Shown here piece after piece: positions 37,135 to 45,758 of a stretch of DNA of 64,000 nt. Source of the stretch: Caballeronia sp. SEWSISQ10-4 2 (GTDB lineage: Bacteria; Pseudomonadota; Gammaproteobacteria; Burkholderiales; Burkholderiaceae); contig NZ_JALPRJ010000009.1 of assembly GCF_030464885.1 (NCBI RefSeq), positions 62,001 through 126,000 of the forward strand. The letters are read 5' to 3'. Position numbers and translations under genes: made by a program. The notes below the pieces were generated by a model that saw only the letters and a list, made by a program, of their open reading frames with translations, did no database searches and was not told the origin of the DNA. Every line of letters begins with the position of its first letter. Positions within the stretch are counted from its first letter, which is position 1.

Positions 37135-37488
37135 TTAGTCGCTGGTTGACGCTGCCTTGGTGTTGTCTTGCGTCACGGCGTCTGGCGCATTTTTCTTCAG
37201 CGATTCAATCCCGGCATCGCGCGCTGCCGCGCTGCTGTAAGCCTCGCTCACGCCTATAACCTCGTGATTGCCCGCCTTCAAATTGAAATAGGGCGCGCCG
37301 CTTTTGTCCGTCTTACGCTCATAGCGGTCGTCGATCAGCGCGTTTGCCTTGACCGACGCAATGCCGTGTTCCGCCGATGCCCGCGTCACATACGTCTCGC
37401 TCTTGAGGATCGGTTCGCCGTTGGCTGCCCGCAGGTTGAAATAGAACTGGCCGTTGCGGGCTCGGTCGATGACGAACTTTCCTGACAT
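37135..37488 (-). CDS. YegP-like DUF1508 protein
   Basis: 117 residues made of two tandem DUF1508 repeats (about 3-50 and 54-100). Each has a FxFNLRAANGE / YFNLKAGNHEVIG core followed by S-E-x-Y and AGIxSVKxNA. These small proteins are common in Proteobacteria, and their function is not established. The C-terminal tail is polar and low-complexity. The gene lies convergent to gltL across a shared terminator and 62 bp downstream of the start-proximal side of the amidotransferase gene's 3' end, on the same strand. Confidence 0.88.
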   Translation of the reverse strand: MSGKFVIDRARNGQFYFNLRAANGEPILKSETYVTRASAEHGIASVKANALIDDRYERKTDKSGAPYFNLKAGNHEVIGVSEAYSSAAARDAGIESLKKNAPDAVTQDNTKAASTSD

Positions 37489-37550
37489 GGCATGTGCTCC
37501 CTGGGCAGTGGAACGAGCGTGAGTTCAGGTGATCCTCAAAAATCGCGAAA

Positions 37551-38453
37551 CTACTCGATGCCGAGTTCAGTCTCCACATCCGCGGTCGTCTCGATAGGCT
37601 CGACGCGCAGCACCGATTCAACGCAAACCTTGCACAGCGGTTCACGCGCTTTCTCCGCAACATCGGCCGGTACCGGGACATTGACTGTCTTGAGCAATGC
37701 GCCATGCTGGAACAACGCGAGGTCGCCGGGTTCGAAGCGCGTCCAGATTTCGTCGTCGGTGAGCGGCGAGGTAGCGATCACCGCGACGCGATCTTCCGGC
37801 GTGGTGTACTTCGCGAAATCGATCGACATGTCTGCATCGATCAAATGCGCCGTGGAGAACGGCCAACTGCGCACGAGGTAATACAGATGCGTGGAGCAAT
37901 GCGAAAACAGCGCCTGGCCATTCGACATCAGAAAATTGAATACGCCGAATTGCGTGATTTCGCGCGTCAGCTTTTCCAGCGCCGCGAAAAGTTCGTCGAG
38001 CGGCGGCTGGCAGCCTGGGAATTCACGCCGCAAACCCTGCAGCAATGCGCAGAACGCCAACTCGCTATCGGTCGTGCCGACCGGCTGATATTGCCCGTTC
38101 AGACAGGGTTTGAAATTATTCAGATCGCCGTTGTGCGCGAAAATCCAATGCCGGCCCCACAGTTCGCGCATGAAGGGATGGCAGTTTTCAAGCAGGATGT
38201 GACCTTGCGTGGCCTTGCGAATATGCGCGATCGTATTTTTCGACTTGATCGGATAACGCTTCACCATTTCAGCGAGCGGAGAACTGGCCGACGATTGGTG
38301 ATCGATGAAAAGGCGGCACGCCTTGTCTTCAAAGAACGCTATACCCCAGCCGTCCGCGTGATGGTCGGTGACGCCGCCACGCGCCGCGAAACCGGTGAAC
38401 GAGAAAGTCACGTCCGTGGGTTCCGCGCAGTTCATTCCGAGAAGTTGGCACAT
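37551..38453 (-). CDS. Class II glutamine amidotransferase (YafJ-like)
   Basis: 300 residues. Cys2 after the initiator Met is the N-terminal nucleophile once Met is removed, and MCQLLGMNC is typical of the YafJ/Gat-II group. The glutamine pocket is shown by TDHHADGWGIAFFED, IAHIRKATQG and FAHNGDLNNF. The family uses N-terminal nucleophile chemistry to release ammonia from glutamine; the acceptor in YafJ-like proteins is unknown. The gene is divergent from pyrC with about 400 bp between. Confidence 0.9.
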   Translation of the reverse strand: MCQLLGMNCAEPTDVTFSFTGFAARGGVTDHHADGWGIAFFEDKACRLFIDHQSSASSPLAEMVKRYPIKSKNTIAHIRKATQGHILLENCHPFMRELWGRHWIFAHNGDLNNFKPCLNGQYQPVGTTDSELAFCALLQGLRREFPGCQPPLDELFAALEKLTREITQFGVFNFLMSNGQALFSHCSTHLYYLVRSWPFSTAHLIDADMSIDFAKYTTPEDRVAVIATSPLTDDEIWTRFEPGDLALFQHGALLKTVNVPVPADVAEKAREPLCKVCVESVLRVEPIETTADVETELGIE

Positions 38454-38852
38454 TGCTGGGGCTGCAGACTGGGTGAATGGAGCTAACCGTTACAATACGG
38501 GTAGCCAAAGCATAGCACCGACCAAACCGCCAAAAAATCGCGGCTTTTGACCGCGGGGTGGCATCGTTGTGGAATTTCCACGGTATGGGCCGGCTCGCGC
38601 GAGGAAAACTGATCGATTGCATTAGCACTTCGTTGTGCACGCGATGTTGGAGCGCGATTCACTGGTCCAGCAGGCAGATTTTCGTGGCAAACCTTCGCCG
38701 GTCAGGTTGAGGGGTTTTGCAGTGAACGTGTCGCTGCAGCGCGCTTCGCTCCGCCGATATTCTCCGTGCGTGCTGGTGTTTTCATGGTCACCGCTGGCCT
38801 TCTGTTTCCGTCATCTGATTATTTTCGTCGTTTTTTCGTCGCTATCACGCCA
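38454..38852. promoter_or_regulatory. 399-bp divergent gap between the amidotransferase gene and pyrC
   Basis: No gene is evident. TACAAT at 38491-38496 is a possible -10 on the + strand, and CGCGG/CCGCG at 38539-38555 form a small stem. Neither can be tied firmly to a start. Confidence 0.35.
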
Positions 38853-39935
38853 ATGTCCGCTTCCACGCTTGCTTCCATTTCGTCCGCATCTTCCCTTGAC
38901 TCCGTGACGCTCGCGCGTCCCGACGACTGGCATTTGCACGTGCGCGACGGCGCCGTGCTCGCGGCCGTGCTTCCGCACACGGCGCGGCAGTTCGGCCGCG
39001 CGATCATCATGCCGAACCTGCGGCCGCCGGTGACGACGACCGAGATGGCGGCGGCGTATCGCGAGCGGATTCTGGCGGCCTTGCCGAAGGATGGCCCGGC
39101 GGCGCGTTTCGAACCGCTGATGACGCTTTATCTCACCGACAACACTCCGCCCGACGAAATTCGCCGCGCCCGTGAAAGCGGTTTTGTGCACGGGGTGAAG
39201 CTTTATCCCGCCGGGGCGACGACCAATTCCGATGCTGGTGTGACGAGCATCGCGAAATGCGCTAAAACGCTGGAGGCCATGCAGGAGCACGATCTGCCGC
39301 TGCTGGTGCATGGCGAAGTCACGGACCCGGCCATCGATATGTTCGATCGGGAGAAGGTTTTTATCGATCGCGTGATGACGCCTTTGCGCCGTGATTTTCC
39401 CGCGCTGAAGGTGGTGTTCGAGCACATCACGACGAAGGACGCCGCCGATTATGTTCGCGATGCCGACGGTCCGACCGGTGCCACGCTGACCGCGCATCAT
39501 CTGCTGTACAACCGCAATGCGCTGTTTGTAGGCGGGATTCGGCCGCATTACTACTGCTTGCCGGTGCTGAAACGCGAGACGCATCGTGTATCGCTGGTGG
39601 CGGCGGCCACGTCGGGAAATCCGCGATTTTTCCTCGGCACGGACAGCGCGCCGCACGCGAAGGGGTTGAAGGAGCACGCGTGTGGCTGCGCCGGTTGTTA
39701 CACGGCGCTGCACGCGCTGGAGCTCTATACGCAAGCCTTCGATCAGGCCGGCGCGCTTGACCGGCTCGAGGGTTTCGCGAGCTTTCACGGCGCGGATTTT
39801 TACGGTTTGCCGCGTGCGACGGAGCGTGTGACGCTGCGCCGGGAACCGTGGACGTTGCCCGCCGAATTCATGGCCGGCGAGGACGAAATCGTGCCGCTGG
39901 GCGGCGGGGAATCGATCGGCTGGCGGATGGAGTGA
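38853..39935 (+). CDS. pyrC: Dihydroorotase
   Basis: 360 residues from ATG 38853. It cyclises carbamoyl-aspartate in pyrimidine synthesis. Zinc ligands are seen as WHLHVRDG (H27, H29), the HGE segment (LPLLVHGEVTD), the FEHITT block and the late DSAPH (GTDSAPHAKGLKE). This is the class II PyrC type with a Lys site in VHGVKLYPAGATTNS. No clear ribosome-binding site precedes any candidate start. The chosen ATG gives a length close to family norms; upstream GTG or ATG codons would add a hydrophobic segment not expected in this enzyme. Confidence 0.93.
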   Translation: MSASTLASISSASSLDSVTLARPDDWHLHVRDGAVLAAVLPHTARQFGRAIIMPNLRPPVTTTEMAAAYRERILAALPKDGPAARFEPLMTLYLTDNTPPDEIRRARESGFVHGVKLYPAGATTNSDAGVTSIAKCAKTLEAMQEHDLPLLVHGEVTDPAIDMFDREKVFIDRVMTPLRRDFPALKVVFEHITTKDAADYVRDADGPTGATLTAHHLLYNRNALFVGGIRPHYYCLPVLKRETHRVSLVAAATSGNPRFFLGTDSAPHAKGLKEHACGCAGCYTALHALELYTQAFDQAGALDRLEGFASFHGADFYGLPRATERVTLRREPWTLPAEFMAGEDEIVPLGGGESIGWRME

Positions 39936-40024
39936 CGGTTACCGGGGCACGTCATGCAGATGTTTCGGCGCGCCGGATAATTAATCCGGGACCTTAAAGC
40001 CCGCGCCTCTCTCCAGCTACTCGC

Positions 40025-40909
40025 ATGTCCAACCGGGAAAACTCACCGAAGCCTGAATGCGCGGGACCATCGTCGGCGCTGTCCGATGCCCGCGCGGCGC
40101 AGAGTTTTATGGGCATCGACTGGTCCAGCCCTTGGCTTGCACCACTTGCCGAGCGCGGCGAACGCTGGCGCCAGGCCGCGCTCGATGGCTACGCGTCCTA
40201 TCTTTCCACCCTGAACGCCGATGCCCGCACCGACCCGCGCGTGACCGGACGTGGCAAGCCGCTGTCGTTTATCGCGCAGGACGAGTTGCCGGCGGGCGCG
40301 TCGTATGAAGGTCATATCGCCGAGACTGGCTGCGTGCCGACGCGCTACAACCTGCACGATTTCTTCAACGGCGCGATGTGGTTCCAGTACCCGCGCATCA
40401 AGGCGGCGCTGAACGCTCGCCAGGCCGCGCAAATCGATGTGCTCGGCATTGGTCCGACGCGAGGTGCGACGCGCGACGCCCTGACGCTGTTCGACGAAAA
40501 CGCCATCCTCTTTGCCTGCGCCGACCCCTCGCTCGCCGCTGCGCTCTGTGCATTCGACTGGCGCACGTTGCTCGTCGAACAACGCGCCGCCTGGAGCTGC
40601 AGATGCGAGGCGCGAATCTTCGGCCACGCGCTGCTGGAAAAGCTGGTCGCGCCGTACAAGGCGTGCACGGGGCATACGTGGATCGTCGAAGTCGAGCCAG
40701 CCTACTTCTTCGCCACCGATGCCGAGCGCCGCGCGATCCTCGACAACGCTGTGTCCGAACGCTTAAAGTGCGAAGCCGTTTCCAGCCGATATTTCACGCC
40801 ATTGCCCGTGCTGGGCGTGCCGGGCTGGTGGCCGGGCAACGAAACTCCATCCTTCTACGACGACCCCCAAATTTTCCGGTCGGGCCGCCGCTCGCGGGGG
40901 GATCGGTGA
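40025..40909 (+). CDS. DUF3025 family protein
   Basis: 294 residues. The DUF3025 core is recognisable from GKPLSFIAQDELPAGASYEGHIAETGCVPTRYNLHDFFNGAMWFQYPRIKAALN (about 78-131), and LFACADPSLAAALCAFDWRTL and PLPVLGVPGWWPGNE follow. The family is uncharacterised and widespread in beta- and gammaproteobacteria. The last ~12 residues (SGRRSRGDR) are basic and variable. It follows pyrC by 89 bp and ends 50 bp before the predicted rnpB RNA. Confidence 0.85.
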   Translation: MSNRENSPKPECAGPSSALSDARAAQSFMGIDWSSPWLAPLAERGERWRQAALDGYASYLSTLNADARTDPRVTGRGKPLSFIAQDELPAGASYEGHIAETGCVPTRYNLHDFFNGAMWFQYPRIKAALNARQAAQIDVLGIGPTRGATRDALTLFDENAILFACADPSLAAALCAFDWRTLLVEQRAAWSCRCEARIFGHALLEKLVAPYKACTGHTWIVEVEPAYFFATDAERRAILDNAVSERLKCEAVSSRYFTPLPVLGVPGWWPGNETPSFYDDPQIFRSGRRSRGDR

Positions 40910-40925
40910 AATGCGCCCAGCGGAG

Positions 40926-40952
40926 TGGGGGGCTCGACCCCCATGCTAAAAT
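40926..40952 (+). promoter_or_regulatory. rnpB promoter region with upstream dyad
   Basis: TAAAAT (40947-40952) is positioned 8 bp before the predicted 5' end of RNase P RNA, as a -10 box should be. A TGGGGG/CCCCCA dyad (40926-40943) lies directly upstream and may stop read-through from the DUF3025 gene or compete with a -35. Confidence 0.55.
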
Positions 40953-40959
40953 CAACTTT

Positions 40960-41377
<418 letters not shown>

Positions 41378-41389
41378 GACTATTCAAAA

Positions 41390-41428
41390 AGAAAGCCGGC
41401 GTCAGTGATGACGCCGGCTTTTTTTTCG
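41390..41428 (+). terminator. Intrinsic terminator of rnpB
   Basis: AAAGCCGGCGTCA pairs with TGACGCCGGCTTT over a GTGA loop, with an 8-nt T-run on the + strand. Also usable by the convergent OsmC-like gene because of the left-hand A-run. Confidence 0.93.
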
Positions 41429-41454
41429 TCTTCGTTTTTTGATGCGTGTGGCGT

Positions 41455-41877
41455 CTAGCTCGCGACGATATCGAACGAATGCGTCAACTCAGCCGTCTTG
41501 GCGAGCATGATCGACGCGGAGCAGTATTTATCGTGCGACAGGTTGATCGCGCGTTCGACCGACGCAGGATTCAGGTTCTTGCCCGTCACGGTGAAGTGGA
41601 AGTGGATCTTCGTGAACACTTTTGGGTCCTCGCTCGCACGCTCGGCCTTGAGCGTCACCGAGCAGCCCGCGATTTCCTGACGGCTTTTCTTCAGGATCAT
41701 CACGACGTCGTATGCGGTGCAGCCGCCCGTGCCGAGCAGCACCATTTCCATCGGCCGTGGCGAAAGATTGCGGCCACCGCCTTCCGGCGCGCCGTCCATG
41801 GTGACCAGATGGCCGCTGCCCGTTTCCGCGGCAAACGCCATTCCGTCCTGTCCCATCCAACTAACTTTACATTCCAT
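41455..41877 (-). CDS. OsmC family protein (YhfA-like)
   Basis: 140 residues from ATG 41877, with CCGGAGTTTTCTC upstream. The domain pattern (MECKVSWMGQDGMAFAAET, PMEMVLLGTGGCTAYDVVMILKK, HFHFTVTGKNLNPASVERAINLSHDKYCSASIML) matches the OsmC/YhfA group of thiol-dependent peroxide-related proteins. Two conserved cysteines are present (the one in GGCTAYD and the one in HDKYCSA), as expected for the redox pair. Natural substrate not known. An earlier in-frame start would add 52 residues without homology and is rejected. The gene is convergent with rnpB and divergent from the small RNA region. Confidence 0.9.
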   Translation of the reverse strand: MECKVSWMGQDGMAFAAETGSGHLVTMDGAPEGGGRNLSPRPMEMVLLGTGGCTAYDVVMILKKSRQEIAGCSVTLKAERASEDPKVFTKIHFHFTVTGKNLNPASVERAINLSHDKYCSASIMLAKTAELTHSFDIVAS

Positions 41878-42112
41878 GAGAAAACTCCGGGTGCCGTGAG
41901 GGCACTTGTTTAATCGTGTTGATTGTAGCGTTTTAGCTGATTGTAGGAATCGAAGCTGTGTTTCCTTCCAAGCTTGGCCGTGGCGCATTGTTGCATTGCG
42001 ATACGTAAGAGGAATCCGCGATTTCCCTAGCACAGGTGAGGCGTTTTGATGAGAATCTACGCTTCAGTCGCCTTCTTGATTTATGGTAAGTTATTGATTA
42101 TAAATATTAAAT

Positions 42113-42171
42113 TTATGAAATTTTGATTTCATCATAATTTTGCATTATGAAATTCTATCCCATAATGCAAA
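42113..42171 (+). promoter_or_regulatory. AT-rich repeat cluster upstream of the candidate small RNA
   Basis: TTATGAAATT occurs at 42113-42122 and 42145-42154, 32 bp (three helical turns) apart. ATGAAAT/ATTTCAT (42115-42121, 42126-42132) forms an inverted pair. TTTGCATTATG (42139-42149) and CATAATGCAAA (42161-42171) are perfect 11-bp arms with an 11-bp spacer. The cluster ends 5 bp before the -35 of the small RNA promoter, suggesting a regulator site or UP-type element. The surrounding 42060-42175 stretch is far more AT-rich than the rest of the window. Confidence 0.6.
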
Positions 42172-42176
42172 TTTAC

Positions 42177-42205
42177 TTGCTTTGCACAAAAGCACTTCAT
42201 ATACT
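42177..42205 (+). promoter_or_regulatory. Candidate sigma70 promoter of the small RNA
   Basis: TTGCTT (42177-42182) and TATACT (42200-42205) are separated by 17 bp. The -10 matches five of six consensus bases and the -35 three. Predicted start is about 42213. Confidence 0.55.
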
Positions 42206-42212
42206 TGCTCTC

Positions 42213-42301
42213 ACTGGTTGTCGCAGTCCGACAAACACACAGCGTCTCCTCCACCTCCTCCTAGGTGGATTCAGCCCGAGCCCAAGGCTCGGGCTTTTTT
42301 T
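42213..42301 (+). ncRNA. Candidate small RNA with an anti-Shine-Dalgarno loop
   Basis: About 88 nt from the predicted start to the T-run. Three perfect hairpins are visible. H1 is TTGTCG/CGACAA (42218-42223, 42229-42234; loop CAGTC). H2 is TCCACCT/AGGTGGA (42250-42256, 42263-42269), whose six-base loop is exactly CCTCCT. H3 is the terminator AGCCCGAGCC/GGCTCGGGCT (42273-42282, 42286-42295). A second CTCCTCC lies at 42246-42252 in the single-stranded stretch leading into H2. The design resembles alphaproteobacterial anti-SD small RNAs (cuckoo, alpha-r14, CcsR), where a C/U-rich loop pairs with Shine-Dalgarno sequences. No ORF with coding character exists here. It is on the + strand, upstream of and separate from rplM. 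Confidence 0.62.
42273..42301 (+). terminator. Intrinsic terminator of the candidate small RNA
   Basis: A perfect 10-bp GC-rich stem with a 3-nt CAA loop followed by a T-run. No annotated gene precedes it on this strand for over 1.3 kb except rnpB, which has its own terminator. This is independent evidence for a short transcript here. Confidence 0.92.
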
Positions 42302-42420
42302 CATCAGCTTTTTCGTCGATTTTGGTCCTGGCGCAGGCTTCGGCTGCTCGCGAAAATCTCCTCGCGACGACATTGTTCAGCGCTGATCTGAGGCGCACTC
42401 GCTTGCTGAACAGGCAAGTT

Positions 42421-42450
42421 TTGACTTCGCATCAAAATTTCCCTTATAAT
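42421..42450 (+). promoter_or_regulatory. Promoter of rplM-rpsI
   Basis: TTGACT (42421-42426) and a perfect TATAAT (42445-42450), 18 bp apart, give a strong sigma70 promoter with a start near 42457. The resulting leader of about 114 nt before rplM could carry autogenous control; I see no specific fold to name. Confidence 0.8.
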
Positions 42451-42570
42451 TCAAAGTTCTCTATCCGCACCATGCCCGCGGACGAGAAACAGGGAGAGCC
42501 CGCACGCGCCTCGATGCGCACTTACATACAAGCGGGACATCACAGGGCAGAATTATTTTTTGGATCGATC

Positions 42571-42999
42571 ATGAAGACGTTTTCCGCAAAAGCCCATGAG
42601 GTGACGCGTGAATGGTACGTGATTGACGCGACGGATAAGGTTCTCGGACGTGTCGCCAGTGAAGTGGCCGCCCGACTTCGCGGCAAGCACAAACCCGAGT
42701 TCACCCCGCACGTCGACACTGGCGATTTCATCGTCATTATCAACGCCAGCAAGTTGCGCGTTACGGGCAACAAGGGTACTGACAAGAAGTACTACCGTCA
42801 CTCGGGCTATCCGGGCGGCATCTACGAAACGACGTTCAACAAGATGCAAGAACGCTTCCCGGGCCGTGCGTTCGAAAAAGCGGTCAAGGGCATGTTGCCG
42901 AAAGGTCCGCTCGGCTACGCGATGATCAAGAAGCTCAAGGTCTACGCTGGCGCAACGCATCCGCATACGGCTCAACAGCCTAAAGCGCTCGAGATCTAA
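42571..42999 (+). CDS. rplM: 50S ribosomal protein L13
   Basis: 142 residues, the standard L13 length. [61 protein letters not shown] is a textbook L13 start, and the C-terminus [13 protein letters not shown] is the family's usual end. The frame extends far upstream, but residues before this ATG are leader. It is an early assembly protein of the large subunit. rpsI follows 11 bp later, the universal rplM-rpsI operon. Confidence 0.98.
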   Translation: MKTFSAKAHEVTREWYVIDATDKVLGRVASEVAARLRGKHKPEFTPHVDTGDFIVIINASKLRVTGNKGTDKKYYRHSGYPGGIYETTFNKMQERFPGRAFEKAVKGMLPKGPLGYAMIKKLKVYAGATHPHTAQQPKALEI

Positions 43000-43010
43000 A
43001 GGGAGCCCAT

Positions 43011-43403
43011 ATGATCGGTAATTGGAATTACGGTACGGGCCGCCGCAAGAGCGCCACTGCCCGCGTGTTCATCAAGTCCGGCACGGGCGTGATCATCGTC
43101 AATGGCAAGCCCATTGCTGATTATTTCTCGCGCGAAACGTCGCTGATGATCGTGCGCCAGCCGCTGGAGCTGACGAGCCACGCCACCACGTTCGACATCA
43201 AGGTCAACGTGAACGGCGGCGGTGAGACGGGTCAGGCCGGTGCGGTTCGCCACGGCATCACCCGCGCGCTGATGGACTACGACGCAACGCTGAAGCCCAC
43301 GCTGTCGCAAGCCGGCTTCGTTACTCGCGATGCGCGTGAAGTCGAACGTAAGAAAGTTGGTTTCCACAAGGCACGTCGCCGGAAACAATTCTCGAAGCGT
43401 TAA
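43011..43403 (+). CDS. rpsI: 30S ribosomal protein S9
   Basis: 130 residues. [21 protein letters not shown] near the N-terminus and the C-terminal ...[19 protein letters not shown] tail, which reaches the P-site tRNA, are invariant S9 features. AAAGGGAGCCC precedes the ATG. Co-transcribed with rplM. A terminator follows 41 bp after the stop. Confidence 0.98.
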   Translation: MIGNWNYGTGRRKSATARVFIKSGTGVIIVNGKPIADYFSRETSLMIVRQPLELTSHATTFDIKVNVNGGGETGQAGAVRHGITRALMDYDATLKPTLSQAGFVTRDAREVERKKVGFHKARRRKQFSKR

Positions 43404-43444
43404 GCTGGTTGGCGGTTTCGTCGTTGTTACGGCGAAATGGCTCG

Positions 43445-43482
43445 AAAAAGCCGTCTGCGTGTATGCGCCGGCGGCTTTTTTT
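43445..43482 (+). terminator. Intrinsic terminator after rpsI
   Basis: AAAAAGCCG (43445-43453) pairs with CGGCTTTTT (43472-43480), with partial pairing within the intervening GC-rich loop, and ends in a T-run. Confidence 0.85.
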
Positions 43483-43646
43483 CTTAGCGGATGGTCGCCG
43501 ATCGCGGCAATTCGTCAACGGTGCCCCAAGCAGCCGTGGCAAATTCGGGATAGTGTGAAGCGATAGCCTATTGATTACATGGGCTTCCAGCACGATATTG
43601 AGATCAGCCCTACAATAGGCACTAGAAGCTTTTTTGGAGAGTTCGA

Positions 43647-44012
43647 ATGAACGCTGTCACCGACACCCCCACGACCGAAATGCCGCTGCCGTTCGTTTTC
43701 ACCGACGCAGCAGCTGATAAGGTCAAGCAACTGATCGACGAAGAAGGCAATCCGGAGCTGAAGCTGCGCGTGTTCGTGCAGGGCGGCGGTTGTTCGGGTT
43801 TCCAGTATGGCTTCACGTTTGACGAAGCCATCAACGAAGACGACACCGTGATGGATAAAGCCGGCGTGCAGCTCCTGATCGATTCGATGAGCTATCAATA
43901 CCTCGTCGGCGCGGAGATCGACTACAAGGACGATCTGAACGGTGCGCAGTTCGTGATCAAGAATCCGAATGCGACCAGCACTTGCGGTTGCGGATCGTCG
44001 TTTTCGGCCTGA
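43647..44012 (+). CDS. erpA: ErpA, iron-sulfur cluster insertion protein
   Basis: 121 residues, A-type carrier. The three cluster-binding cysteines are C49 ([11 protein letters not shown]), C113 and C115 (TCGCGSSF). The [32 protein letters not shown] block is typical of ErpA. It delivers Fe-S clusters to target enzymes. TTTTGGAGAGTTCGA precedes the ATG, and TACAAT at 43611-43616 is a possible -10. It stands alone between rpsI and the convergent anmK. Confidence 0.95.
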   Translation: MNAVTDTPTTEMPLPFVFTDAAADKVKQLIDEEGNPELKLRVFVQGGGCSGFQYGFTFDEAINEDDTVMDKAGVQLLIDSMSYQYLVGAEIDYKDDLNGAQFVIKNPNATSTCGCGSSFSA

Positions 44013-44046
44013 TTCTGATCGGATTACGCGGTACTAGTGCAGATGT

Positions 44047-44076
44047 GAAACGGAGCCTTCGGGCTCCGTTTTTGTT
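44047..44076 (+). terminator. Intrinsic terminator after erpA
   Basis: AAACGGAGCC pairs with GGCTCCGTTT over a TTCG-type loop (TTCG), followed by TTTGTTTTT. Lies 38 bp after the erpA stop. Confidence 0.88.
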
Positions 44077-44230
44077 TTTGCACCGACGTATGGTCGAATG
44101 CGTCGGGTTATGACGGTGAAGCGACGGAGCAGCATGAGTCTGCGTTGGGTGGCGCGCCGGGCAACCGCATTCGCTTTCTTTTCCGCATCCAAGCTTCTTC
44201 GCAAAACGCGCTCGTGGCTGCGGGCGGCAC

Positions 44231-45364
44231 TTAACGCGGATAAATCGCCCCCAAAACCCGTTCTCCCGCGGCGCCTGTTACCGCTGGGACATTGCCCGGC
44301 TTACGCGCCACGCAACGCATGGCCAGCCATGCGAATGCCAATGCTTCGACCTGTTGGGGCGGCACGCCTAGCGCGTCGGTGGTCATTACGGGAACACCCG
44401 CCACGCCGGTCTCTCCAAGCGCCTGCTGGATCGCTTTCATCAGCACCGGATTACGTGCGCCGCCGCCGCACACATAGACCGCACGGCAATCGGATGCATG
44501 CCGCTCGATTTCTCGCGCGACGGTAATGGCTGTCAGCGCTACGAGCGTTGCCTGCACGTCCTCGGGTGAAACCTTCTCAAAACCCACGAGTTTGGCATCG
44601 AGCCACTCAGGATTGAACAAGTCGCGCCCGGTGCTTTTGGGCGGCTGCTGTTCGAAGAACGGTTCATCGAGCAAGACGTTCAATAGCGGCTGATGCACCT
44701 GGCCCTGCGCTGCGAAATGACCGCCTTCGTCGAAGGGGCGTTGCAGATGGCGATGTGCCCATTCGTCCAGCAGTGCATTGGCTGGCCCGCAATCGAAACC
44801 GTGCACGCCGCCGTCGGCCGAGAGGATGGTGATATTGCTGATGCCACCAAGATTGCAGACCACGCGCGTTTCGTTCTTGCTGCCGAAAATGGTCGCGTGA
44901 AACGCCGGGACGAGCGGTGCGCCCTGACCGCCGGAGGCGACGTCGCGGCTGCGAAAATCGGCGACGATGTCGATGTTGGTCATTTCAGCAAGCAGCGCAG
45001 GATTGTTGATTTGCCGCGTGTAACCCTTTTCCGGCCGATGCCGCACCGTCTGCCCGTGTACGCCGATCGCGCGGACTTTCGCGGACGAGTAACCGCTCAT
45101 GCTCGCCAGTTCGTGACAACACACGGCGTAGCGTGTGGCCAGCGCGTTCGCCGCGAGGGCTTCGCGTTCCAGTTCATTGTCGCCAGGGGCCTGAAGGGCG
45201 AAAAGCGCGTCGCGCAGGCCCTGCGAGAACCCGACATGAGCCTCGCCGAGCACGACGGGTGGCTTGCCGGCAGTGAACTGGACGGCAATGCCGTCCACGC
45301 CGTCCATGCTTGTGCCCGACATCAGCCCGAAATACACGCCGTCCGCCATGTCGCTTGTTTCCAT
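44231..45364 (-). CDS. anmK: Anhydro-N-acetylmuramic acid kinase
   Basis: 377 residues from the ATG at 45364; the next ATG (45349) would give 372 and the choice is open, since GAGGTG sits too close to the first. [18 protein letters not shown] opens the sugar-kinase fold. [24 protein letters not shown] and [13 protein letters not shown] with [13 protein letters not shown] are the catalytic and ATP-site segments. The enzyme phosphorylates and opens anhydro-MurNAc during cell-wall recycling. It is divergent from tyrS and convergent with erpA. Beyond 45364 the frame stays open but no domain homology is seen. Confidence 0.93.
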   Translation of the reverse strand: METSDMADGVYFGLMSGTSMDGVDGIAVQFTAGKPPVVLGEAHVGFSQGLRDALFALQAPGDNELEREALAANALATRYAVCCHELASMSGYSSAKVRAIGVHGQTVRHRPEKGYTRQINNPALLAEMTNIDIVADFRSRDVASGGQGAPLVPAFHATIFGSKNETRVVCNLGGISNITILSADGGVHGFDCGPANALLDEWAHRHLQRPFDEGGHFAAQGQVHQPLLNVLLDEPFFEQQPPKSTGRDLFNPEWLDAKLVGFEKVSPEDVQATLVALTAITVAREIERHASDCRAVYVCGGGARNPVLMKAIQQALGETGVAGVPVMTTDALGVPPQQVEALAFAWLAMRCVARKPGNVPAVTGAAGERVLGAIYPR

Positions 45365-45758
45365 CACCTCGGTCCGTCGCGCCACGTAGCTCTCCTGTTC
45401 GATGCGGGTCTGTGCTCGACCACTGATCGGGCCGCTGCCGTAGAAATTCATTCGGCCAAAACGGCCGCGATGGACCGATTATCCACGCATCGATGCGACT
45501 CGTTAAGCCGCTGGCCATTGAGCGATGTTTGGCGTCGGGTATCCCGAGCCCCAACGTCCGAAACATGGCCGAACAGCCAACGCGTGGGGAAAACGGGGCG
45601 AAGGCGGACGACATCACGTAAAATCCGTTGCCTGAACAAGCGAATGCCGCACGATTTTCCGCGTTCGAACGCGACTGTGAACGTGCCCGGAAGCGGCGGC
45701 TTTTGCCCGATACGCGCTCGTTGGCGCCCCGAATAAATCACCCGAAAAAGTTGCAAGC
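45365..45758. promoter_or_regulatory. 394-bp divergent gap between anmK and tyrS
   Basis: No gene recognised. TAAAAT at 45619-45624 (in CACGTAAAATCCG) is a candidate -10 for tyrS, giving a leader of about 130 nt. No T-box-like fold was seen. Confidence 0.4.

Noticed and set aside
41881..42060. Possible small gene upstream of the OsmC-like gene (an extended frame to 42033)
   Set aside because: The added 52 residues lack homology to OsmC and the internal ATG at 41877 has a proper ribosome-binding site.
42265..42570. An N-terminal extension of L13 starting inside the small RNA terminator
   Set aside because: The extension covers the rplM promoter and the conserved L13 start is at 42571.
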